In this document: positions 58,216-64,000 of the stretch, piece by piece
How positions within the stretch are numbered: position 1 is the stretch's first letter
Layout: the number at the start of each line of letters is the position of its first letter
Source of the DNA: Inhella gelatinilytica
Lineage (GTDB): Bacteria; Pseudomonadota; Gammaproteobacteria; Burkholderiales; Burkholderiaceae_C
Length of the DNA stretch: 64,000 nucleotides
Direction: 5' to 3'
Assembly (NCBI RefSeq): GCF_016093295.1
Contig: NZ_JAEDAL010000002.1
Span: 496,001-560,000 of the forward strand
Notes under the pieces: generated by a model
The model's database searches: none
The model's input: only the letters and a program-made list of their open reading frames with translations
Told to the model about the DNA's origin: nothing
Program-made: the position numbers and the translations under genes

Positions 58216-59108
58216 CCGCTGTAGGCCAAGCCGTTGAGCTGCAGACCCACGAAATCAATCTGGGCCAAATTCAGTGTGTGATCCGAAGCCAATATGCCCA
58301 AATTCGCCCTGGTCAGACTACCTGAGTCCAGAAGATTGACGAACACAGAAGACTCCTCTGCGGTTGGGGGGCGTCCCACCACGTTAGTCCATAAAAGTGC
58401 CACAACGTCCGTGTTGGTTGCGGCCGGTCCCAGTTTGAACTCCAATGCGATCTGCACAAGATTGGTGTACCGCGTCACCAGGTCACCCGTCATGCCGTCA
58501 ATGATGTCAAGCCCGATGCGAACGAAGTCTTTGTAGCCTACTGACGCTGCCCCAAAGACCGCGCCCAAAATCTTGGCCACCACCCCGGCATTGCCATCCA
58601 GATCCAGGGCCCAGCGCTGGTCCGTGAAGTGCAGGCGCTCAATATTTTTGAGTGAGGTGGTGCTGGTGCCCGCCGTGGCCGTGACGGTCCAGTCTGTGGC
58701 GCCATGGGCGAGCAAAAAATTGCCCCGGGTGTTGCCAAAACTGACCGAATCCACGCCCTCCAGGCCGTCAATGGACTGCACACCACTGGCGGCGGTGAAC
58801 GCATCATTGCCCGCACTGCCGGTCAACCATCCCGTGGGAAACAGGTCGCTCACTCGGACCGCGTCGGCGCCATTGGCGAATTTCAGCACCTCCACGTTGT
58901 ACAGGGTGGCCTGCATTCCACCCCCGCTGGCCCCCGACACCGTGTCGACTTGAATGGAGCCGTCCAGGTTGCGGGTGATGATGAAGTAGCTGCGCGGTTG
59001 AATGCCGAAAGACACCGTGTCCGTGCCGGCCAACCCATCGATGGTGTAGCGCCCGTTCTCCACAATGGTCCAGGTGTCGTCTCGTGAAGTACCGCGGTAG
59101 GTGGCCAT
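58212..59108 (-). CDS. Beta-roll (RTX-like) secreted protein with DUF4214-like helical tail
   Basis: A 298-residue protein without N-terminal signal. The first 170 residues form degenerate beta-roll units with D-G-L-A-G-T-D-T-V-S-F-G and D-G-L-E-G-V-D-S-V-S-F-G, like calcium-binding hemolysin-type repeats. A helical C-terminal domain follows (V-G-R-P-P-T-A-E-E), ending in D-F-V-G-L-Q-L-N-G-L-A-Y, similar to the end of the nuclease at 37242-40919. Type I secretion is likely. Residues 55-61 are D-T-V-S-G-A-S, a possible FMN acceptor site, next to apbE. GAGGAG precedes the start. Confidence 0.72.
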   Translation of the reverse strand: MATYRGTSRDDTWTIVENGRYTIDGLAGTDTVSFGIQPRSYFIITRNLDGSIQVDTVSGASGGGMQATLYNVEVLKFANGADAVRVSDLFPTGWLTGSAGNDAFTAASGVQSIDGLEGVDSVSFGNTRGNFLLAHGATDWTVTATAGTSTTSLKNIERLHFTDQRWALDLDGNAGVVAKILGAVFGAASVGYKDFVRIGLDIIDGMTGDLVTRYTNLVQIALEFKLGPAATNTDVVALLWTNVVGRPPTAEESSVFVNLLDSGSLTRANLGILASDHTLNLAQIDFVGLQLNGLAYSG

Positions 59109-59120
59109 GGCCGTCTCCTC

Positions 59121-60047
59121 TCAGGAATCTGTATGTAAGTGGGTTTGGCCGTTGGCGTCAATGGCTAGAAAGGGCAAACCGGTGGCGCGCAAAAAGGGCA
59201 GGGCAGCCTCTTCCTTCAGAAGGGCCAGCGTGCTGATGGCGCCGGCCGTCACGGCTTGCGGGGCCAGCACGCTCACCGACTGCCAGTGCCGCACCGGCCA
59301 ACCGGTCTTGGGGTTCAGGATGTGGCAATAGCGCACGCCGTTGTGCTCAAAAAACCGCTCGTAATCACCGCTGGTGGCCAAGCCGCCGCCCTCAAGCGGC
59401 AGCGTGGCACTGAGTTGTCCGTCTAGGCGCGGATGCTGGATGCCAATTTGCCAAGGGCTGCCATCGGGTTTGGGGCCGAGCACCCGCATATCCCCTCCGA
59501 GGTTGACGTAGCCCGAGCGGGCGCCGCACTGCATCAGCAGAACGGCCGCTCGGTCGGCCGCGTACTCCTTGCCAAAGCCGCCAAAGTCGAGTTCCATGCC
59601 GACTTCGGGCAAACGCACCGAGTGCCCTTTGCGCTCCACACGCTCCCATCCAATGCGAGCCAGTAATGGCGGCAGTTCGTCCTCATGGGGCCGGCGCCCC
59701 GCCCGGAAATCCCAGGCTTGGCGCAAGACGCCTGAGGTGGGGTCAAAGAGCCCATCGCTGTCTTGCACGAGTGTGTCCGCGAACGTCAGCAGCGTCAGCG
59801 TCTCGTCGTCTGCCTCCACGGCTGCCCGCCCGGCTTGTCGATTGAGCTCGACGACCCAACTGCCCTCGCGATACCGTGAATACTTGTGTTCAATGCGCTG
59901 CACCTCTGCCGCGGCTTGCGCCATCCAAATCTGCGCGACCGCGGCCGCACACCCGCCCAGCACCATTTCGCCCCAGCCGCCCATCGCGGCGAAGCGATGG
60001 CGCTGCAGGTCTTCAGCAGGCAAGGGGAAGGCTGGACGCATGGCCAT
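59121..60047 (-). CDS. apbE: FAD:protein FMN transferase
   Basis: A 308-residue ApbE enzyme that moves FMN from FAD to Ser/Thr of target proteins. The sequence matches the family from its first residues (H-R-F-A-A-M-G-G-W-G-E), with D-F-G-G-F-G-K-E-Y-A-A-D and G-G-D-M-R-V in the core, and the later metal-binding end (V-T-A-G-A-I-S-T-L-A-L). There is no signal peptide or lipobox, unlike most Gram-negative ApbE lipoproteins, so cytoplasmic action is implied. Its start abuts the DUF3570 gene stop. The neighbours on both sides carry D-x-x-S-G-A-S. Confidence 0.93.
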   Translation of the reverse strand: MAMRPAFPLPAEDLQRHRFAAMGGWGEMVLGGCAAAVAQIWMAQAAAEVQRIEHKYSRYREGSWVVELNRQAGRAAVEADDETLTLLTFADTLVQDSDGLFDPTSGVLRQAWDFRAGRRPHEDELPPLLARIGWERVERKGHSVRLPEVGMELDFGGFGKEYAADRAAVLLMQCGARSGYVNLGGDMRVLGPKPDGSPWQIGIQHPRLDGQLSATLPLEGGGLATSGDYERFFEHNGVRYCHILNPKTGWPVRHWQSVSVLAPQAVTAGAISTLALLKEEAALPFLRATGLPFLAIDANGQTHLHTDS

Positions 60048-61139
60048 TCAGAAGGTGCGGGTCAGGCCCCATTGCCAGCTTCGAGCGGTGAGCGGGGCCA
60101 AATGCAGACTGCCCGGACCGCCCACGTGCCAGGCCCCGCGCTGCTCGTAGTGTTCGAATTTGAGGTCGGTGCCCCAGTCGGGGTTGATTTGCCAGCCCAC
60201 TTTGAGCCCGGCGGTCACGGCACCGAAGGCCGACAGCCGTTGGTCCAGCGAACTGAAACGCCAGTCCTCCGGCGGTTGGGTGGCAAAGGGTGCCGCTGCC
60301 GGGTCTACTTCGACATAAAAGCGGGCGGCCGTCTGGCTGTAAAGGCGCAAGGCCGGCGTGAGACTCCACCCTCCGCCAAGGGACTTCTCCAGTTCCCAGC
60401 TCAGGGTGTGGGCCTGGATGCCAAAACTGTCGCGATAGAACCGATAAGCCAACCGCGACGTGCTTTCCCAGTCGGGCAGGTGATCGTTGCGGCGAACGAG
60501 CACCCGCGTGGCACGACGCTGTTCGGGGCGAACATCGAACAGCTTGTAAGGATCAGATAGAAAGCCCTCGGCGCGGTTGTGCCCCACGCTCAGTTGAACC
60601 AAGCTGCGGGGGGTGAGCACTTGGGTGATGCCCAGGTGCAGGTCGATCATCTGTTTCTTGCCACCCGCCAAACCCACAACGGCGGGTTGGATGTCGTCCC
60701 AACTGCGTCCGATGCCCCAGGCCAGGCTGCGGTTGCGATCCTCAGTGCTCCAGGTCCCCGACAGTGAGAGGCCTTGGGAGCGGTAGTCGGCTTCGTGCGA
60801 GGCCGCACCGGTTAGCGTCAGAGCGGCATTTTCGAACGCATGACTGAGGCTGAGGTCCCCAGCGCGGCGGGTGTCGCGCAAGGGGGTCAGGGCGCGGGTG
60901 TGAAACTGGGGCGAGGCCCCCGAGATCGCGTCATGGATGAAGGAGGCCCCCAGGCTCCACCGTCCGCCGATGGGGGTGGTGAGCTGAAAACTCGGGGCAC
61001 GCACGGACACCCGGTCGGCCCCGGGCTGGCGATCGGCATAGTCCAGCACACGCACGCTCACCTGACCTTGTTCACTGGTCGGCTCTGCCGCAATGGGCAG
61101 CGCCGCGAGCAGTGCGGCAGCCGCGAGGATCCGATCCAC
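60048..61139 (-). CDS. DUF3570 predicted outer-membrane beta-barrel protein (GTG start)
   Basis: A 363-residue DUF3570-family protein. With the GTG at 61139 it has a signal peptide (M-D-R-I-L-A-A-A-A-L-L-A-A-L-P-I-A-A-E-P) and then alternating hydrophobic/polar strands ending in a terminal Phe (T-R-T-F), as in outer-membrane barrels. D70-A-I-S-G-A-S76 fits the [S/T]-G-A-[S/T] type acceptor motif of ApbE enzymes. It starts seven bases after the DUF4266 gene and abuts apbE. The frame open to 62033 lies within a divergent gene and is rejected; GTG was chosen because it begins the signal peptide. Confidence 0.85.
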   Translation of the reverse strand: MDRILAAAALLAALPIAAEPTSEQGQVSVRVLDYADRQPGADRVSVRAPSFQLTTPIGGRWSLGASFIHDAISGASPQFHTRALTPLRDTRRAGDLSLSHAFENAALTLTGAASHEADYRSQGLSLSGTWSTEDRNRSLAWGIGRSWDDIQPAVVGLAGGKKQMIDLHLGITQVLTPRSLVQLSVGHNRAEGFLSDPYKLFDVRPEQRRATRVLVRRNDHLPDWESTSRLAYRFYRDSFGIQAHTLSWELEKSLGGGWSLTPALRLYSQTAARFYVEVDPAAAPFATQPPEDWRFSSLDQRLSAFGAVTAGLKVGWQINPDWGTDLKFEHYEQRGAWHVGGPGSLHLAPLTARSWQWGLTRTF

Positions 61140-61146
61140 TCCGCTC

Positions 61147-61383
61147 TTAGTTGCAGCCACAGCCCGAAGCCCCCACACCGGCGCGCCCGGAGGCACCTTC
61201 ACGGCTGGCGTAGATGTGTTCCGCCAGACCGGCTTCTTGCGCATGGCCCTCCAGCGCCATGCTGCGCTGGGCCAAATGGCCCTTTTCCCACGCCTGAACC
61301 GGGACGACGCTGCATCCGGCGGACAGGATCGCCACGCCAACCAGCCCCGTTGTTCGCCGGACAATCTGATTCCACGTGCGCAT
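61147..61383 (-). CDS. DUF4266 lipoprotein
   Basis: A 78-residue lipoprotein: the signal peptide ends in the lipobox L-S-A-G-C24, the middle is V-Q-A-W-E-K-G-H-L-A, and the C terminus is G-A-S-G-C-G-C-N. The W-E-K-G and the cysteine-ending tail are DUF4266 signatures. The final cysteines could bind metal or take part in thiol exchange with the nearby TlpA-like protein. It is the first gene of the operon and is divergent from the DUF3047 gene, with 65 bases between starts. Confidence 0.88.
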   Translation of the reverse strand: MRTWNQIVRRTTGLVGVAILSAGCSVVPVQAWEKGHLAQRSMALEGHAQEAGLAEHIYASREGASGRAGVGASGCGCN

Positions 61384-61448
61384 GGTGGGCTCCGTAGTGG
61401 CAAGGCGTTCATCATCTCAAAACAGTGTTTCTGGTGTGTAAAAGCGAG

Positions 61449-62174
61449 ATGAAGTCTGTCAATTTGTTTGGGTCTTTGAGCCTGGCGCCGGGCTTGACGC
61501 GCCGCAGCGCCCTGGCGCTCGGCGCTGCCTTGACCGGTTGCGCGACCCCCGCGCCCCCCGCCAAGGAGGCCGAGGGGTGGCAAGAGGTCCCCCTGCCGGG
61601 TAAGCGTCGTAATCAATACCGGCGGGTCCAGAAAGAGGGCCGGGTGGCTTGGGAAGCGCAGTCCGAGCGTGCGGCCAGCCTGTGGCGGCGCCCTGTGGCA
61701 GAAACCGAGGCGCACCCCACTTGGGTGAGCTTCTCGTGGTGGGTGGATCGGCTGCTGCCCGCCTCGGATGTCCGTGAGTCGGACCGTGAAGATGCCGTGG
61801 CCCGTGTCATCCTCGGCTTCGATGGGGATCGCGATCGGCTCAGTGCGCGCAATCGGGGGCTCTTTGACTTGGCGGAGTTGCTGACGGGCGAGGCGCCGCC
61901 CTTCGCCACGCTGATGTACGTCTGGGACCGCGAGGCGCCGCTCGACTCGGTGGTGGTCAATGGTCGCAGTGACCGCATCCGAAAAATCGTGGTCGACAGC
62001 GGGTCGGCTCAATTGGGCCGGTGGCGGGACCACCGCCGTGACGTGGTGACGGATTTCGAACGGGCCTACGGCGAGGCTCCCGGCCCCCTGCGTTTTGTGG
62101 CGGTGATGTCCGACAGCGACAACACCCAGGGTCGAGTTCGAGCTTGGTACGGTCCGGTTCGCTGGGGCGTTTAA
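61449..62174 (+). CDS. DUF3047 lipoprotein
   Basis: A 241-residue DUF3047-family protein with a twin-arginine-like, lipobox-containing signal (T-R-R-S-A-L-A-L-G then L-T-G-C). The conserved core includes W-V-D-R-L-L-P-A-S-D, then Y-V-W-D-R-E-A-P and V-V-D-S-G-S-A-Q-L-G-R-W, ending with V-A-V-M-S-D-S-D-N-T. The function is unknown. The ATG at 61449 was chosen; an ATG at 61425 lacks signal features. It is divergent from the DUF4266-DUF3570-apbE operon, and may be controlled with it. Confidence 0.85.
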   Translation: MKSVNLFGSLSLAPGLTRRSALALGAALTGCATPAPPAKEAEGWQEVPLPGKRRNQYRRVQKEGRVAWEAQSERAASLWRRPVAETEAHPTWVSFSWWVDRLLPASDVRESDREDAVARVILGFDGDRDRLSARNRGLFDLAELLTGEAPPFATLMYVWDREAPLDSVVVNGRSDRIRKIVVDSGSAQLGRWRDHRRDVVTDFERAYGEAPGPLRFVAVMSDSDNTQGRVRAWYGPVRWGV

Positions 62175-62210
62175 GTTGCCCTGAACGAAGCGACTCGCAG
62201 CGGCGTGGCT

Positions 62211-63074
62211 TTATTGCACCCGGTCCGCGAGCGCCATCCACACCGGGTTGAGACGTCCAGACAGCGCGGGCAGACTGCCCAACTCGGTGCGACTTTCGGT
62301 GGGTGAGTGGAAGTCACTGCCGCGTGAGGCGAGGAGGCCAAACTCCAACGCCATGTCGGCATAGCGGAGCATCTCCGCCTCGGAGTGGCTGCCGGTCACG
62401 ACCTCTACGCCCAGGCCACCATGGGCCTTGAACTCGCTGAAGAGGGCGAATTCTTCGGTCGGTGTGAAGTCATAACGGGCCGGATGTGCAATGACGGCCA
62501 GCCCCCCGGACTCTCGAATCCAGCGGATGGCATCGCCGAGCGCCGCCCACCGGTGGGGCACGAAGCCCGGTTTGCCCTCTTTGAGAAAACGCCGGAACAC
62601 CTCCCCCACATCGCTGCAGTGGCCGCTTTCCACCAGGAAGCGGGCAAAGTGGGTGCGCGAGATGAGCTCTGGGTTGCCCACGTGTTTGAGTGCGCCTTCA
62701 AAGGCGCCCGGAATACCGACCGCGGCCAAACTGGCGGCCATGTCGCGCGCCCGCCGCTCGCGGCCCCCGCGGGTTTGGCGCAGGCCTTCGATGAGTCGGG
62801 GATCGGTTTCATCCACGCCCAGGCCGACGATGTGGACGACTTGGCCCGCAAAGCTGACCGAGATCTCCACGCCCGCCAAGAACCCCATGCCCAGCGCCTG
62901 GGCTGCGGTGCGGGCTTGTCCGATACCCGCCACTTCGTCGTGATCGGTGAGTGCCCAGACCTCGACGCCGTTCAGGGCCGCTCGCTCTGCCAGTGATGGG
63001 GGGCTCAACGTGCCATCGCTGAAGGTGGAGTGGCAGTGCAGGTCGGCGTTGGTCAGGGCGTGAAGCGCAGGCAT
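62211..63074 (-). CDS. PHP-domain phosphoesterase, 3',5'-nucleoside bisphosphate phosphatase-like
   Basis: A 287-residue PHP metal-dependent phosphatase (TrpH/YciV type). Metal ligands are in D-L-H-C-H-S-T-F-S-D-G, the T-D-H-D-E pair, and later V-I-A-H-P-A-R and G-S-D-F-H. YciV-type enzymes degrade pAp and trim 5' ends of short RNAs. The length is normal. It is convergent with the DUF3047 gene and divergent from the chemotaxis receptor. Confidence 0.9.
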   Translation of the reverse strand: MPALHALTNADLHCHSTFSDGTLSPPSLAERAALNGVEVWALTDHDEVAGIGQARTAAQALGMGFLAGVEISVSFAGQVVHIVGLGVDETDPRLIEGLRQTRGGRERRARDMAASLAAVGIPGAFEGALKHVGNPELISRTHFARFLVESGHCSDVGEVFRRFLKEGKPGFVPHRWAALGDAIRWIRESGGLAVIAHPARYDFTPTEEFALFSEFKAHGGLGVEVVTGSHSEAEMLRYADMALEFGLLASRGSDFHSPTESRTELGSLPALSGRLNPVWMALADRVQ

Positions 63075-63176
63075 CTGCGAATTATCAAAGGGTCAGCGGG
63101 CAGGATTTCACGACCTCCGTCCAAGGAAGGAGACTGCGCCGCACTACAGTCTTGGGCGCTCAGAGTAGAGGAAACG

Positions 63177-64000
63177 ATGCGAGATCTCAGCATTCGCTTG
63201 CGGTTGTGGTCGGTGATTGCGGCTTTTGCCGTGGTGATCTTGATTGGTTCGGCGATGGGCCTGACCGGCACCTATTTGGGAACGGCCTCCACGGCCGAGA
63301 TCTACCAGGAGCGGACGTTGCCCATGGCCGCGGTCGCCCGACAGCAAGCTGCGGCCTTGGAGGCCCAATCGCAGCTTCAGACTGCACTCGAGCGCCCGGA
63401 CGCTGCCTCGGGCTTTGAGACGGCCCTGGCTGGACTGGAAGCGTCCACCAAGGGCGTGAAGCTGCCCCCCAGCCTGACATCGGCCCATGAGCGGCTGCAC
63501 CGAGAAGGCGCTGAACCTCTCAAGGCCGCCCTCAAGGCCGGGGATGCAGACGGTGCCCGGGCCGCGGCTTCGGGCCCCTGGGCCTCGGCGCTTGCCGGTC
63601 TGCGCGAGCAGCAATCTCAGGCCAGTCAGCGCTGGGCGGCCGAGGCCAAGGCCACGCAAGACCTTGCGCAGTGGCGGTTCCGCACCATGGTGTGGGTGGT
63701 GGTCGTGGGGGTCGCGATCGCATTCGCTGCGGTGGGCTGGTACGGCCGGTGGCTCTTGCAGTCCATTACCAAGCCTCTGAATCAAGCGGTTCGCTTGGCC
63801 GAAGCGGTGGCCGCCGGTGACCTGACGACGGAAGTTGACAGCCGGGGCCGCAACGAAGTCGCGCAACTGATGCAAGCCCTGGAGCGCATGAACGCCAATT
63901 TGGGCCACATCGTGTCGCAAGTGCGCCAAGTTGCCGACAGCATCGCCACTGGTTCGTCGGAAATTGCCAGCGGCAATGCCGACCTGTCGCAGCGCACCGA
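63177..64000 (+). CDS. Methyl-accepting chemotaxis protein (3' partial)
   Basis: The first 274 residues of a chemoreceptor, open to the window end. One transmembrane helix (about 12-33), a periplasmic helical ligand domain (34-165), a second helix (about 166-188) and the HAMP domain (about 190-245, I-T-K-P-L-N-Q-A and R-N-E-V-A-Q-L) are visible; the signalling domain begins (I-A-S-G-N-A-D-L-S). The ATG at 63177 has AGAGGA upstream. Receptors with this form sense small ligands; the ligand here is unknown. Confidence 0.92.
   Translation, partial: MRDLSIRLRLWSVIAAFAVVILIGSAMGLTGTYLGTASTAEIYQERTLPMAAVARQQAAALEAQSQLQTALERPDAASGFETALAGLEASTKGVKLPPSLTSAHERLHREGAEPLKAALKAGDADGARAAASGPWASALAGLREQQSQASQRWAAEAKATQDLAQWRFRTMVWVVVVGVAIAFAAVGWYGRWLLQSITKPLNQAVRLAEAVAAGDLTTEVDSRGRNEVAQLMQALERMNANLGHIVSQVRQVADSIATGSSEIASGNADLSQRT

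Noticed and set aside
60048..62033. 661-codon frame including the DUF3570 gene
   Set aside because: The upstream 298 codons overlap the DUF4266 gene and most of the divergent DUF3047 gene; the signal peptide begins at the GTG at 61139.

Overview
The window is GC-rich, densely packed chromosomal DNA from a betaproteobacterium. It is most likely a member of Burkholderiales close to the Comamonadaceae / Rubrivivax-Leptothrix-Roseateles type. I infer this from the codon bias, from an ImuA-ImuB-DnaE2 mutagenesis cassette with a LexA box, from the VC_2705-type symporter linked to a cNMP-CBS-DUF294 protein, and from secreted proteins with DUF4214-like tails. Genes overlap or abut in many places. No gap reaches 300 bases; the largest are the divergent regions at about 8674-8907, 34566-34788 and 40920-41156. 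I see no prophage, insertion sequence, integrase, rRNA or CRISPR array. The first gene (dacB) and the last gene (a chemotaxis receptor) run off the window.

Layout. 1-6400: a D-alanine/cell-wall block (dacB, and on the other strand dadA, a serine hydrolase and ldcA in a three-gene overlap operon), then a zinc deacylase and an Lrp/AsnC regulator. 6490-7130: an antitoxin-Doc pair. 7200-12720: a small lipoprotein, an ornithine cyclodeaminase-like enzyme, apbC/mrp, a DUF962 membrane protein, moaE (TTG start) overlapping crcB, and a fused SpmA-SpmB-like membrane protein. 12750-24600: clpB behind a textbook RpoH promoter, a secreted cyclophilin, nadB, an MFS transporter, a DUF4124 protein, and guaB-MFS-guaA. 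24650-30160: the SOS cassette imuA-imuB-dnaE2 with its LexA operator. 30280-37210: two unknown small proteins, a giant periplasmic-propeller histidine kinase, a small DP-EP-like protein and a tandem pair of REC-GGDEF proteins. 37240-42200: a 1225-residue secreted nuclease and truD. 42230-47700: tRNA-Thr(CGT), fbp, pepN, an EamA-like protein and prfB with its programmed +1 frameshift. 47890-53890: a YggT-like protein, a TPR protein, a two-subunit sodium:solute symporter, then a cNMP-CBS-DUF294 protein and a DnaQ-like exonuclease. 53910-57070: a hydrolase, a TM protein, ybaK, plsY and ridA. 57100-62170: a six-gene operon (DUF4266 lipoprotein, DUF3570 barrel-like protein, apbE, a beta-roll protein, TlpA-like thioredoxin, yciO) with a divergent DUF3047 lipoprotein. 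62200-64000: a PHP phosphoesterase and the start of a chemotaxis receptor.

The most interesting unit is the ApbE operon. Both genes flanking apbE (DUF3570 and the beta-roll protein) carry the same heptad pattern D-x-x-S-G-A-S, which fits the known [S/T]-G-A-[S/T] type acceptor motif for covalent FMN attachment. With the thioredoxin and a cysteine-ending lipoprotein, it looks like an uncharacterised extracytosolic flavin/thiol redox system to which a secreted beta-roll protein has been added.
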